DNA of 64,000 nucleotides from Yimella lutea (lineage in GTDB: Bacteria; Actinomycetota; Actinomycetes; Actinomycetales; Dermatophilaceae), in assembly GCF_006715095.1 (NCBI RefSeq), contig NZ_VFMO01000001.1:2728001-2792000 (forward strand), read 5' to 3'. The translations under genes were made by a program, and so were the position numbers. Position 1 is the stretch's first letter. Each line of letters opens with the position of its first letter. Shown in pieces: positions 51,515 to 61,081 of this stretch. The notes below the pieces were generated by a model. That model saw only the letters and a program-made list of their open reading frames with translations, had not been told where the DNA came from and did not search any database.

Positions 51515-53170
51515 ATGGGCACCAGTTACGAGTTCTACGAACCGGTCTCACCGGTCGAATTCGTTCTGCTGCAATCACTTTCGGACCCGAAACAGCGCTT
51601 GTTGAACCAGCTTCTGAACGCTTTGGGTTCACCCGCGGAGGTCCTGGAGTTCGCGGTTCAGATGTCGCAGGTCGCGTTCCACGGACTGCACGCAGACGCC
51701 GTCCACAACACCGGGTCCATCGCCACCGCCCGACCCGTCGACGTCGATGACCATCGCATGCTCGAGAAAGCAGTGACCGGTTCCACGCAGTTGGCATCGA
51801 TCTCCCAAGCCGTCCAAGCCATGGCCATGGCTCGGTACGCCGCGATCGACGAAGAACTCTTCGACTCCGACACCGGGGTCACCGCCAAGGTCGAACACCC
51901 GCTCGGTCATCAGGCGCCGTTCGCCGACACCGACCTGTCCGCCGCGTGTCAGATGGCGCCCCGCACCGCCTCCGCCAAGATGTCGAACTCGATCGATGCG
52001 TGCACCAAGACCCCCGGGTTGTTGGCGGCTGCGGTCGAGGGTTCGATCCCGTTCTGGAAAGTGTCGCTGGTCGCGTCCGAGCTGGTGAACGCCTCACCCG
52101 AGACATCCCGCCGGGTCGAGCAGCACCTACTCGACACCAAAGGCTTCGACAGCTGGGGTTACCTGAAGGTGAAGACCGCGGCACGGGCACTGGTGACCCA
52201 GTGGGAGGAAGAAGCCGCGAAGAAGACCCGCCAGAAGGACGCCAAAGAAGCCACCGGTGTCTGGGTGCGCCCCTCCGACATCCCGGGCATGGCCGAGTTG
52301 TGCGCCGTCGGTCCCGCCGACCAGATCGCCCGCATCTACGGAGCCGTCGACCAACTCGCTGATCAACGCGCGAAGAACCCACCAACGGCCGATGACCCGG
52401 CCACAGATGCGAAGCCGACGCTCGGGCAACTGCGCCTCGGCACGTTGCACGACCTCGTCACACAAGGTGCTGACGTGACCTACCAGGTCGTCATCCAGAT
52501 CCCCGTCGTTCGTGAAGAGCAACAGGCTGCAACAGCGGCCAAACGTGCCACCGACGACGCGGAACACGAGCCCGAGGCGTCCCCGGACGACGGATCACCA
52601 CCACCCGGACAGTCCGCCACGTCCCCACGCGGCCCGAACACCACCGACCAGCCCACCAACACCCCCAGCGCTTCCGGTGCTTCCGGTGCTTCCGGTCCTG
52701 AGTCCGGCTCAACAGCAAGGAAATCGGACCACTGCTACACCACCGGGTGGGCACGGATCGCCGGGATCGGGTTCATCCGGCCCGAGGTGCTCGACGCGTT
52801 GATCGAGCAGTTCGGATGCCGCCTGACCCGGGCACTGGTCGACGCCGACACCGGAGTCACCTGCGAAACCTCGACAACCGCGTACGAGCCCACGCCGCGG
52901 ATGAGGGAGTTCGTGCAACAACGCGACAAAACCTGCCGGTTCCCCATGTGCACCAGGACCGCCATCAGGTGCGACATCGATCATGTCGTCGAATGGCCCC
53001 AAGGACCGACTCACGGGCACAACCTCGCCGCACTCTGCCGCCACCACCACGACGCCAAGACCAAGAAGCACTGGGACTACCACATGAGCGACGACGGAGT
53101 CTGTACCTGGACCTCACGCACCGGCCGCACCTACATCACCTACCCCGACTCCGTGCACGACGCCTCATGA
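51515..53170 (+). CDS. HNH endonuclease, DUF222/13E12-repeat family
   Basis: A 551-residue protein. The N-terminal two-thirds is the helical DUF222 domain and the C-terminus an HNH nuclease (CRFPMCTRTAIRCDIDHVV, then HGHNLAALCRHHHDAKT). Between them lies a low-complexity Pro/Ser/Gly stretch at about residues 345-400. This family is multi-copy in many actinobacterial genomes and its role is unknown. It lies in opposite orientation between proB and proA. Confidence 0.92.
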   Translation: MGTSYEFYEPVSPVEFVLLQSLSDPKQRLLNQLLNALGSPAEVLEFAVQMSQVAFHGLHADAVHNTGSIATARPVDVDDHRMLEKAVTGSTQLASISQAVQAMAMARYAAIDEELFDSDTGVTAKVEHPLGHQAPFADTDLSAACQMAPRTASAKMSNSIDACTKTPGLLAAAVEGSIPFWKVSLVASELVNASPETSRRVEQHLLDTKGFDSWGYLKVKTAARALVTQWEEEAAKKTRQKDAKEATGVWVRPSDIPGMAELCAVGPADQIARIYGAVDQLADQRAKNPPTADDPATDAKPTLGQLRLGTLHDLVTQGADVTYQVVIQIPVVREEQQAATAAKRATDDAEHEPEASPDDGSPPPGQSATSPRGPNTTDQPTNTPSASGASGASGPESGSTARKSDHCYTTGWARIAGIGFIRPEVLDALIEQFGCRLTRALVDADTGVTCETSTTAYEPTPRMREFVQQRDKTCRFPMCTRTAIRCDIDHVVEWPQGPTHGHNLAALCRHHHDAKTKKHWDYHMSDDGVCTWTSRTGRTYITYPDSVHDAS

Positions 53171-53215
53171 ACTCAGCCCGTGCGGTCGGGTAGCCGTTCA
53201 CGGTCACCGGGTTTC

Positions 53216-53312
53216 GGCGCATGCGCCCTCCTTCGTCGGGCGCATGGCTCAACCAGCGGTGAAGCGACAACTCAGTACAAACCTCGGTAGGGCGCATGGC
53301 TCAACCGGCGGT
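53216..53312. repeat. Short repeats between the HNH gene and the VTT gene
   Basis: A palindrome GGCGCATGCGCC (53216-53227) is followed by two 23-bp direct copies differing at one base (53238-53260 and 53290-53312), each containing GGGCGCATGGCTCAACC. The spacer between the convergent genes holds nothing else recognisable. Confidence 0.75.
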
Positions 53313-53430
53313 CAGGGGCGATTCAGACCGACCGGTGCGCGATGCACGGTGGCTACGACGTCGTCACCACGCACGGCGAGCGCGCGGACGACATGCCTGC
53401 CGAGCGCACCGGTGACCAGGGCGCGCACGG

Positions 53431-54210
53431 TCAGGACGCAGCCTCGCGCTGCTGGCGACGGGTGCGCAGGAAGGTGCTGACGAAGATGAAGATCAGCATC
53501 GCGACAGCGAACCAATTGGCGTACTTCGCGATCACCTTCACCAGGTCCTTCGCGGGTTCACCGATGTTGAACCCGAGATACATCCACACAGCGCGGTAAC
53601 AGAGCGCGCCGATGAAGTCGATCAGCATGTACTTACGCAGCTTCATTCCGACGTCACCGACGAACGCCGCGACGATCGCGCCGGGCAGGAACGGGATGAA
53701 CCAGGACAGGAAGATCGCGGGTGCGCCGTACTTGCGTGCCAGCCGCTCGGCGGCGGCACCGGTGCGAGCTGCCCACTTCGAGCGTCCGGACATGACCCGG
53801 ATGATGTCGTGACCCCAGAGTTTGCCGGCCCACCAGAAGATCCAGTCGAACTTCACCGAGGTCAGGGCTGCTGCGAGCAGCGCCACCCACCACCAGGGCT
53901 CGTCGCCAGTCGCGAGCTTGGCGCCGATGTCGGCCATGGCGATGTTCGATCCGGTGACGAACGCGAGCACGTAGGAGTCGAGTCCGAGCAGGATCGGACG
54001 CAGCGGCAGCAGGATGATGCCGTAGAGGCCGAGCAGCGCGATCGCGGCCCAGCACTGTTTGTCCTGCTTGCTCGGCTTGCCCTGCCAGGGCAGGTTGGGG
54101 TCGTCCCACCACTCCTTGGTGGGCGGATTCTTCTCCGCGTCCGCCGCTGCCTGCTCGGCCGCGGTGGGTTCTTCGTGCGAGCCCGATCCGGGTTCGGACG
54201 GCTGGCTCAT
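53431..54210 (-). CDS. VTT/DedA-domain membrane protein
   Basis: A 259-residue membrane protein with a long hydrophilic N-terminus (about 55 residues, Glu/Pro rich) and a DedA-like core (ERLARKYGAPAIFLSWFIPFLPGAIV). The Arg of the usual ARFIPGVR-type DedA motif is missing, so it belongs to a divergent branch; DedA proteins move lipids or protons. The ATG at 54210 overlaps the proB stop by 4 nt, with AAGGGAA upstream. Confidence 0.85.
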   Translation of the reverse strand: MSQPSEPGSGSHEEPTAAEQAAADAEKNPPTKEWWDDPNLPWQGKPSKQDKQCWAAIALLGLYGIILLPLRPILLGLDSYVLAFVTGSNIAMADIGAKLATGDEPWWWVALLAAALTSVKFDWIFWWAGKLWGHDIIRVMSGRSKWAARTGAAAERLARKYGAPAIFLSWFIPFLPGAIVAAFVGDVGMKLRKYMLIDFIGALCYRAVWMYLGFNIGEPAKDLVKVIAKYANWFAVAMLIFIFVSTFLRTRRQQREAAS

Positions 54211-55340
54211 CGGGTTCCCTTTCGCAGCACGACCAGGTCGTCGCGGTGGATCACTTCTCGTTCGTACTCCGGCCCCAACGCGGCAGCCAGTTCCTTGGTG
54301 CCGCGGCCGAGCAACTCCGGCAGTTCGTGGGCGTCGTAGTTGACCAGGCCGCGCGCGACGACGGTGCCGTCGAGGGCGCACAGATCGACCGGGTCGCCGG
54401 CGGCGAACTTGCCGCTCACCGAGCGAATCCCGGCAGGTAGCAACGACTTTCCGCGCTGCACAACAGCAGCGACGGCGCCGTCGTCGAGCATCAGGCGCCC
54501 GCGGGAGGTGGTGGCGTGGGCCAGCCAGAGATGCCGAGCCCGGCGGACGCGCGGCTGAGGTGCGAACACGGTGCCGACGTCCTGCCCCGCGATCGCTGCC
54601 GCGGCCTGGGAGGCACTCGTCAGGACGGTGGTCACCCCGGCGCCGGTGGCGATCCGGGCTGCCTCGACCTTGGTCACCATCCCACCGGTGCCGACCGACG
54701 AACCGGAACCCCCGACGTCGATGCCGTCGAGTTCGGACTCGTCCAGCACCGTCTCGATACGCGAGGTGCCGGGGCGCGAGGGAGGTCCGTCGTACAGCGC
54801 GTCGACGTCGGACAGCAGCACGAGCGCGTTCGCGCTGATCAAGTGCGCGACCAATGCCGCGAGCCGGTCGTTGTCACCGAACCGGATCTCGTGGGTGGCG
54901 ATCGTGTCGTTCTCGTTGACAACCGGTACCGCGCCCATCGCGAACAAGCGATCGAGGGTGCGTTTGGCGTTCGTGTAGTGACCCCGGCGGGTCACGTCGT
55001 CACTGGTCAGCAGCACCTGGCCGACCACGAGGTCGTGGCGGGCGAAGGCCGCGGTGTAGGCGGCCATCAGTGCACCCTGACCGACACTGGCAGCAGCCTG
55101 CTGGGTGGCCAGGTCACGCGGACGACGGGCCAACTTCAATGGCGCGAGACCGGCCGCGATCGCGCCCGAGGACACCAGGACGACATCGGTGCCCTCGATC
55201 CGGCGCGCGGCAAGGACATCGGACAGCGCGGTGACGGCGTCCGGATCCAGGCCTCCCCCGGGCCGGGTCAGCGAACTCGAGCCGATCTTCACGACCAGCC
55301 GGTTCGCCGTCCGGACGGCGGCGCGCAGGTCGGAGGTCAC
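54207..55340 (-). CDS. proB: Glutamate 5-kinase
   Basis: First enzyme of proline synthesis, 377 residues from the GTG at 55340. The kinase part has VVKIGSSSLT at the start and NENDTIA in the middle. The C-terminal PUA domain is present (SGKFAAGDPVDLCALDG, LVNYDAHELPELLG). It overlaps YrdB upstream and the VTT gene downstream by 4 nt each. The in-frame extension to 55430 is unlikely because it would run through the yrdB gene. Confidence 0.96.
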   Translation of the reverse strand: MTSDLRAAVRTANRLVVKIGSSSLTRPGGGLDPDAVTALSDVLAARRIEGTDVVLVSSGAIAAGLAPLKLARRPRDLATQQAAASVGQGALMAAYTAAFARHDLVVGQVLLTSDDVTRRGHYTNAKRTLDRLFAMGAVPVVNENDTIATHEIRFGDNDRLAALVAHLISANALVLLSDVDALYDGPPSRPGTSRIETVLDESELDGIDVGGSGSSVGTGGMVTKVEAARIATGAGVTTVLTSASQAAAAIAGQDVGTVFAPQPRVRRARHLWLAHATTSRGRLMLDDGAVAAVVQRGKSLLPAGIRSVSGKFAAGDPVDLCALDGTVVARGLVNYDAHELPELLGRGTKELAAALGPEYEREVIHRDDLVVLRKGTR

Positions 55341-55696
55341 GACCGCGAGGATACGTGCAGTTGTTCGGTCACGGGTTGGGCGACCACGGTCGCGGCGCAT
55401 CCGGCGAGGCCGAGCACCGGTCCCCACCACACCCCGGCCGCCGAGAGCACGGCAGCGACACCGAGAAACAGTGCGCAGCCCAACAGCATTCGATGGCCCG
55501 GACGCAGCCGGTGGTCCGCGTTCGGTGACATCCAGCGATTCCAGGTCAGGCCGAGGAGCACGACCACGAGGATGACAGCAGGAATGGCCCAGGCACCCGG
55601 CGCGATCCTGGCGGCGGCATATCCGGCACCGACGAACAGCGCGATCTCACTGAGGAACGCTGCGACGGCAGCGACCCACACTGCGTTGCGGTTCAC
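55337..55696 (-). CDS. YrdB/DUF2568 family membrane protein
   Basis: A 119-residue protein with four hydrophobic helices. It begins [19 protein letters not shown] and has an [15 protein letters not shown] loop, consistent with the small YrdB family of unknown function. It is inserted between obgE and proB with 4-nt overlaps at both ends. Confidence 0.8.
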   Translation of the reverse strand: MNRNAVWVAAVAAFLSEIALFVGAGYAAARIAPGAWAIPAVILVVVLLGLTWNRWMSPNADHRLRPGHRMLLGCALFLGVAAVLSAAGVWWGPVLGLAGCAATVVAQPVTEQLHVSSRS

Positions 55697-57207
55697 TCGT
55701 CGTCGGTCCAGACGCCGGCGTCACGCTCGGTCCACAGCTCCTCACGCGCTTCGCGCTGGGCGTCCTTGCGCGCGTGGAAGTCCTCCCGCTTCTCCGACCG
55801 GGTGGGACGCGACGCACCTTCGTCCAGGCGCAGGTCCGTGCCACGGGCACCGAGCAACTCGGCTCCGGCCTGCAGCGTGGGCTCCCAGTCGAAGACCACC
55901 GCGTTGTCGGCCGGACCGATGACGACGGTCGAGCCGGGCACGGCGCCGGCCTTGAACAGTGCTTCCTCGACGCCGAGGCGGGCCAGGCGGTCGGCCAGGT
56001 AGCCGACAGCCTCGTCGTTGGCGAAGTCGGTCTGGCGCACCCAGCGGGTGGGGCGCTCGCCGACGACGCGGAAGACCGGTTCGTCGGCCGGGCCTTCCTT
56101 CTTGATCGTGAAGCCGGAGTCGTCGACTGCCTTGGGACGCAACACGGTTCGTGTCGGTGCCGTGTCGCGTTCGATCTCGGCGCGGGCCCGTGCGACGTGC
56201 TTGGCGAGTGAGAACGACAGTTCCTTGAGCCCACGGTGCGCGACGGCGGAGACGATGTGCACCTCCAGGCCGCGGGCCTCGAGATCGGGCTTGACGAACT
56301 CGGCGAGTTCGAGTGCGTCCGGCACGTCGGCCTTGTTCAGCACGACGATGCGGGTGCGCTCGGCCAACGGCTTGCCGCCGAGGGTCGCGTCGGGCACGTA
56401 CTCCGAGAGCTCGTGCTCGATGACGTCGAGGTCGGTCATCGGGTCGCGGCCGGGTTCGAGGGTCGCGCAGTCGACCACGTGCACCAGCACCGAGCAGCGC
56501 TCCACGTGACGCAGGAACTCCAGACCGAGGCCCTTGCCCTGGCTCGCGCCGGGGATAAGTCCGGGGACGTCGGCGATCGTGTAGCGCTCGGAGCCTGCCG
56601 TGACCACACCGAGGTTCGGGACGAGCGTGGTGAACGGATAGTCGGCGATCTTCGGCTTCGCGGCCGACATCACCGAGACCAGTGAGGACTTGCCCGCGGA
56701 GGGAAAACCGATGAGCGCGACGTCGGCGAGCGTTTTCAGCTCCAGCACGACGTCGAACTCGTCACCGGGCTCACCCAGCAGCGCGAAACCAGGGGCCTTG
56801 CGCCGCGGCGAGGAGAGCGCCTTGTTGCCCAACCCGCCGCGTCCGCCGCGGGCCACGATGAATCGGACGCCGTCACCGACCAGGTCGGCGAGGATCTCGC
56901 CCCGGGTGTCCTTGACGACCGTGCCCTCCGGCACCCGCAGGACGAGGTCTTCGCCGTCGGCACCGTTGCGCTCGTCACCGGCGCCGGGCTTGCCGTTGGT
57001 GGCTTTGCGGTTGGGAGTGTGGTGGTACTCCAGCAGCGTCGTCACCTGGGTGTCGACCTCGAGCACGACATCGCCGCCGCGTCCGCCGTTGCCGCCGTCG
57101 GGGCCACCGAGCGGCTTGAACTTCTCGCGTTTCACCGATGCGACGCCGTGGCCGCCCTTACCGGCGCTGACGTGCAGCAGCACCCGGTCGACGAAGTTGG
57201 TCGCCAT
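55693..57207 (-). CDS. obgE: GTPase Obg
   Basis: Essential GTPase for 50S assembly and stress control, 504 residues. The glycine-rich Obg fold spans residues 1-158 ([19 protein letters not shown]). The G domain has [10 protein letters not shown], the [10 protein letters not shown] switch and NKAD. The OCT domain follows, then an acidic/basic tail of about 60 residues. It is separated from rpmA by a strong hairpin but keeps the standard rplU-rpmA-obgE order. Confidence 0.97.
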   Translation of the reverse strand: MATNFVDRVLLHVSAGKGGHGVASVKREKFKPLGGPDGGNGGRGGDVVLEVDTQVTTLLEYHHTPNRKATNGKPGAGDERNGADGEDLVLRVPEGTVVKDTRGEILADLVGDGVRFIVARGGRGGLGNKALSSPRRKAPGFALLGEPGDEFDVVLELKTLADVALIGFPSAGKSSLVSVMSAAKPKIADYPFTTLVPNLGVVTAGSERYTIADVPGLIPGASQGKGLGLEFLRHVERCSVLVHVVDCATLEPGRDPMTDLDVIEHELSEYVPDATLGGKPLAERTRIVVLNKADVPDALELAEFVKPDLEARGLEVHIVSAVAHRGLKELSFSLAKHVARARAEIERDTAPTRTVLRPKAVDDSGFTIKKEGPADEPVFRVVGERPTRWVRQTDFANDEAVGYLADRLARLGVEEALFKAGAVPGSTVVIGPADNAVVFDWEPTLQAGAELLGARGTDLRLDEGASRPTRSEKREDFHARKDAQREAREELWTERDAGVWTDDE

Positions 57208-57247
57208 CGCTGAACCTTCCGTTCAAGAAAAAACCTGTGGATGAAAC

Positions 57248-57286
57248 CGACAGGGTGGGTCCGATCATCTCGGACCCACCCTGTCG
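57248..57286 (-). terminator. Strong hairpin between rpmA and obgE
   Basis: A perfect 17-bp stem (arms CGACAGGGTGGGTCCGA and TCGGACCCACCCTGTCG) with a 5-base loop lies 23 nt after the rpmA stop. On the minus strand a TTTTTT run follows about 17 nt downstream. It probably reduces read-through from the ribosomal protein genes into obgE. Confidence 0.88.
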
Positions 57287-57309
57287 AATGTCTTGGAGAC
57301 GAAGCCTGA

Positions 57310-57567
57310 TCAGGCCTCGACCTGGACGATGTTGACCGTCTTGCGGCCACGCTTGCTGCCGAACTCGACCGAGCCCGGGACGAGCGCGAACAGCGTGTCG
57401 TCCTTGCCACGTCCGACGCCCTCACCGGGGTGGAAGTGGGTACCGCGCTGGCGGACGATGATCTCGCCGGCGCCGACGACCTGACCGCCGAAGCGCTTCA
57501 CGCCAAGCCGCTGTGCGTTGGAGTCGCGACCGTTACGGGTCGAAGACGCACCCTTCTTGTGTGCCAT
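57310..57567 (-). CDS. rpmA: 50S ribosomal protein L27
   Basis: An 85-residue bL27. It starts [19 protein letters not shown] with no cleavable N-terminal extension (unlike Firmicutes), followed by the [21 protein letters not shown] core in two runs. It lies 39 nt downstream of rplU. Confidence 0.98.
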   Translation of the reverse strand: MAHKKGASSTRNGRDSNAQRLGVKRFGGQVVGAGEIIVRQRGTHFHPGEGVGRGKDDTLFALVPGSVEFGSKRGRKTVNIVQVEA

Positions 57568-57606
57568 GTCTGTGCCTACCTATCCGTTGTTCGTCGCAGT
57601 CGAGGC

Positions 57607-57915
57607 TCAGGCCTCGATCGCGGTGACCTTGACTCGGGTCAGCGGCTGACGGTGGCCCTGACGCTTGCGGTAACCGGTCTTGTTCTTGTACTTCATGATG
57701 GTGATCTTCGGGCCCTTGGCGGACTCGACGACCTCGGCCTTGACCGAGACCTTCGCCAGCTTGGCGGCGTCGGAGGTCACCTTGTCGCCGTCGACCAGCA
57801 GCAGCGGGGCCAGGTCGATGGACTCGCCGGCCTTGACGGCCACCTTGTCAATGATCAGGACGTCGCCGACGGAGACCTTCTCCTGGCGTCCACCCGCGCG
57901 AACAATCGCGTACAC
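57607..57915 (-). CDS. rplU: 50S ribosomal protein L21
   Basis: A 102-residue bL21 from the GTG at 57915 ([19 protein letters not shown]). The C-terminal [19 protein letters not shown] motif binds 23S rRNA. The frame remains open to 58002, but that extension is not part of the family. The 99-nt leader after rng contains a small hairpin. Confidence 0.97.
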   Translation of the reverse strand: MYAIVRAGGRQEKVSVGDVLIIDKVAVKAGESIDLAPLLLVDGDKVTSDAAKLAKVSVKAEVVESAKGPKITIMKYKNKTGYRKRQGHRQPLTRVKVTAIEA

Positions 57916-57988
57916 GTCGTAACTCGCTTTCGTCTTGGCGTACTCGCTCTGTATGACCGGCCAACAGCTACCCCGTGAGGGACGTCGG

Positions 57989-58006
57989 CTCGGTGGGCAC
58001 ACCGAG
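57989..58006 (-). terminator. Small hairpin in the rng-rplU gap
   Basis: CTCGGT (57989-57994) and ACCGAG (58001-58006) form a 6-bp stem with a 6-base loop, 9 nt after the rng stop. It may end rng transcripts or be part of the rplU leader. The stem is short, so support is weak. Confidence 0.35.
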
Positions 58007-58014
58007 GGACAACT

Positions 58015-60756
58015 TTACCGGTCGGTCGGGTCCTGCTCCAAATTCGCGGGCGGGCCTGCCGGAGCAACGACCCGGGCACGACGCGGACGCCGCTTCACCG
58101 GCGCCGCAGGAGTCTGCTCCGGCTCGTCCGCGACGATCTCGCGCGAACCGGCATCGGGGGCCTCGGCGGCCACCACGGTCTGCGGCACCTCCTGCGGCTC
58201 GGGCGCACTCGCCGGAGCAACCGAGGGCGAACCCGCGCGACGGGACCCGCGACGCTTGCGCGCCGGCGGCTCGGTCGTTGCGGGCGCCTGGACGACCGGG
58301 GCCGCGGGTGCTTCCACGACGGACGCGGTCACGTCAGCGACCGGGCGCTCGTCGACGCCGCGCTCACTCATCTCGACCTGCGAGGTCGGCGCGTCCACGT
58401 CGAGGTCGAGCTCGACGTCGGCGTCGTCACCGGCGGCCTGTGCGGCCTCGGCCTTCTTCGCTGCAGCGGCGTGCGCCGCTGCGGCGATCTGGGCCGCCGT
58501 CGGACCGGAGGACTTCGGCTGCTGCTCGGGCTCGTCCTCCTTGCGTCCGCGCTTGCTGCGCCGGCTGTTGCCACCGTTGCCGTTGTTGCCGCCGGAGTTG
58601 TTTCCACTGCCGGAGTTGCCGTTGTTGCCGTTCCCGGCGTTGTTGCCGCCGGACTTCTCGACGGGCGCGTCGTGCACGATCACACCGCGTCCGTCGCAGT
58701 GCACACAGTTCTCGGAGAAGATCTCCAGCAGTCCGCTGCCCACGCGCTTGCGGGTCATCTGGACCAGACCCAGCGAGGTCACCTCGGCGACCTGGTGCTT
58801 GGTGCGGTCACGTCCGAGGCATTCCAGGAGGCGGCGCACGACCAGGTCGCGGTTGGACTCCAGCACCATGTCGATGAAGTCGACGACGATGATTCCGCCG
58901 ATGTCGCGCAGGCGCAGCTGTCGAACGATCTCCTCGGCGGCCTCGAGGTTGTTACGGGTGACCGTCTCCTCCAGGTTGCCGCCGGAGCCGACGAACTTGC
59001 CGGTGTTGACGTCGACGACCGTCATCGCCTCGGTGCGGTCGATCACCAGCGAGCCACCCGAGGGGAGCCAGACCTTGCGGTCGAGCGCCTTGGTCAGCTG
59101 CTCGTCCACGCGGTGCACGGTGAACAGATCGGTCTCGCCGGTCCACTTCTCCAGGCGCTCGGCCAGGTCGGGAGCGACGGTGCCGATGTAGTCCGACACC
59201 TCGTCCCAGGACGTGTCGCCGGCGACGATCAACTTGCTGAAGTCCTCATTGAAGACGTCGCGGATCACGCGCAGCGTCAGGTCGGGCTCACCGTGCAGCA
59301 GCGACGGTGCGTTCTGGCTCTTGCTGGCCTTCTGGATCTGCTCCCAGGTGGCCTGCAGACGCTCGACGTCGGCGCGCAGGTCCTCCTCGCTGGCGCCCTC
59401 CGCGGCGGTGCGGACGATGACGCCCGCGTCGGCCGGGACGACCTCCTTGAGGATCTTCTTCAGGCGGGCGCGCTCATTGTCGGGCAGCTTGCGGGAGATA
59501 CCGGTCATCGAGTTGCCCGGCACGTACACCAGGAACCGACCCGGCAGCGAGACCTGCGAGGTCAGACGGGCGCCTTTGTGACCGATCGGGTCCTTGGTCA
59601 CCTGCACCAGCACCGACTCACCCGAGGAGAGCGCATGCTCGATCCGCTTGGGCTGGTTGTCGAGGCCGGCGGCGTCCCAGTTGACCTCGCCGGCGTACAG
59701 GACCGCGTTGCGTCCGCGACCGATGTCGACGAACGCGGCTTCCATGCTCGGCAGCACGTTCTGGACGCGGCCGAGGTAGACGTTGCCGGCCATCGAGGAC
59801 TGCTGGGTCTCACGCGAGACGTAGTGCTCGACCAGGACACCGTCCTCCAGGACGCCGATCTGGGTGCGACCGTCACGCTCACGCACGACCATGACGCGCT
59901 CGACGCTCTCGCGGCGGGCGAGGAACTCGGCCTCGGTGATCGAGGTACGCCGACGACCTGCCTCACGGCCCTCCCGGCGGCGCTGCCTCTTGGCCTCCAG
60001 CCGGGTCGAACCCTTGATCGCGGTGACCTCGTCGCGCTCCTTGCGCGGCTCGCGCACCCTGGTCACCGTGCCGGGCGGGTCGTCCCCGTCGGCGGAGGTA
60101 CCACTGCGGCGACGGCGACGGGTGCGCCTACGGCTGTTCGCATCGTCGGAGTTGTCGTCCGAGTTGTCCTGGCCGCCGTCGTCGGACGTGTCGTCCGCGC
60201 CGTCACCCAGATCATTCGTGTCGTCGGAGTCGTCGGTGTTGTCGTCGGGGCCCTGACCGCCATCGCCACCGCGATCGGATCGCTTGTTGCGGTTGTTCCG
60301 CCCGCGGCCCGAGCGCTGGTTCGGCTTGTCCTCGGACTTCTGCTCGGAGTCGGCGTCGGACTCCTGGTCGTCCTGACTCCGGTCACGACCCTGGTCGTGG
60401 CTCTCGTTCTGGCCGTCGGCGTGGTTGTCGTCGTTCTGGCCGCGCGTGCGCCGACCGCGTCCGCCGCGACGACGGCCACGTCCGCCGCCGTCGTTCGAAT
60501 CGTCGGTGTCGTCCGAATCGGAGTTCGAACCGCCGACCGGCGCGTCGTTGCCGCCCGCGTCCTCGTTGTCATCGGCGTCGTCCTGGGCACGGCGACGCGG
60601 CACCCGCACCTCGAGGTCTGGCGTCTGGAAGATCAGCCCGAAGCTGGGCGGTGCTGCCGGTACGGACGGACGCTCCTGATCGGTGGACTTGGCAGTGGCA
60701 TCGCCATCCGACTGCGCCGAGAAAAGACTGCCGGGTTCGTTCTGCTGGGGGCCCAT
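58015..60756 (-). CDS. rng: Ribonuclease E/G family protein
   Basis: A 913-residue endoribonuclease of the RNA degradosome type. The S1-like domain (AGNVYLGRVQNVLPSMEAAF) starts near residue 315. The catalytic acids are in VVDVNTGKF and GGIIVVDFIDM, and the Zn-link cysteines in NCVHCDGRG. The first 290 residues are a low-complexity region dense in Asp/Asn and Arg/Gly, and the last 200 are Ala/Pro/Lys rich; both are expected to be disordered scaffolds. The ATG at 60756 has AAAGGAGGG just upstream. Confidence 0.95.
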   Translation of the reverse strand: MGPQQNEPGSLFSAQSDGDATAKSTDQERPSVPAAPPSFGLIFQTPDLEVRVPRRRAQDDADDNEDAGGNDAPVGGSNSDSDDTDDSNDGGGRGRRRGGRGRRTRGQNDDNHADGQNESHDQGRDRSQDDQESDADSEQKSEDKPNQRSGRGRNNRNKRSDRGGDGGQGPDDNTDDSDDTNDLGDGADDTSDDGGQDNSDDNSDDANSRRRTRRRRRSGTSADGDDPPGTVTRVREPRKERDEVTAIKGSTRLEAKRQRRREGREAGRRRTSITEAEFLARRESVERVMVVRERDGRTQIGVLEDGVLVEHYVSRETQQSSMAGNVYLGRVQNVLPSMEAAFVDIGRGRNAVLYAGEVNWDAAGLDNQPKRIEHALSSGESVLVQVTKDPIGHKGARLTSQVSLPGRFLVYVPGNSMTGISRKLPDNERARLKKILKEVVPADAGVIVRTAAEGASEEDLRADVERLQATWEQIQKASKSQNAPSLLHGEPDLTLRVIRDVFNEDFSKLIVAGDTSWDEVSDYIGTVAPDLAERLEKWTGETDLFTVHRVDEQLTKALDRKVWLPSGGSLVIDRTEAMTVVDVNTGKFVGSGGNLEETVTRNNLEAAEEIVRQLRLRDIGGIIVVDFIDMVLESNRDLVVRRLLECLGRDRTKHQVAEVTSLGLVQMTRKRVGSGLLEIFSENCVHCDGRGVIVHDAPVEKSGGNNAGNGNNGNSGSGNNSGGNNGNGGNSRRSKRGRKEDEPEQQPKSSGPTAAQIAAAAHAAAAKKAEAAQAAGDDADVELDLDVDAPTSQVEMSERGVDERPVADVTASVVEAPAAPVVQAPATTEPPARKRRGSRRAGSPSVAPASAPEPQEVPQTVVAAEAPDAGSREIVADEPEQTPAAPVKRRPRRARVVAPAGPPANLEQDPTDR

Positions 60757-61081
60757 GGCCCTCCTTTGTGGATCAGCACGCGGAGCCGCCCACGCCCTGA
60801 GATTCGCATCCCGCACACTCCGCATGTCGCGGTGTCTGCCGCCGCCGTCCCGAAGTCCGGGCGGCGACGAGAAGTCGTCTGTTACATCGGGGCAGCTCGC
60901 GCGTTGCGCGGCACTGCGACGATGCCGTCGGGTGCTCTGGCCGGCGCGCTCTCGCTGATGGGGCGCACCGTTCGGCCGGAACCTCGGCGGGGCACGACGC
61001 CGGCGTGGTGGGCAGCGTGACCGTTACCGAGTATCGCACACCGCTCACCCGGAAGGGTTGCGGGCGGAAGCGGCGGGTCGT
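60757..61081. other. Gap upstream of rng, no gene seen
   Basis: About 325 nt between the rng start and the TIGR03936 gene stop. It holds the rng ribosome-binding site and presumably its promoter, but I see no clear -10/-35 pair, hairpin or small gene with a ribosome-binding site. Confidence 0.6.

Noticed and set aside
58471..61020. A long plus-strand frame opposite rng
   Set aside because: Mirror of the rng low-complexity regions; valine/leucine runs arise from the reversed Asp/Asn codons.
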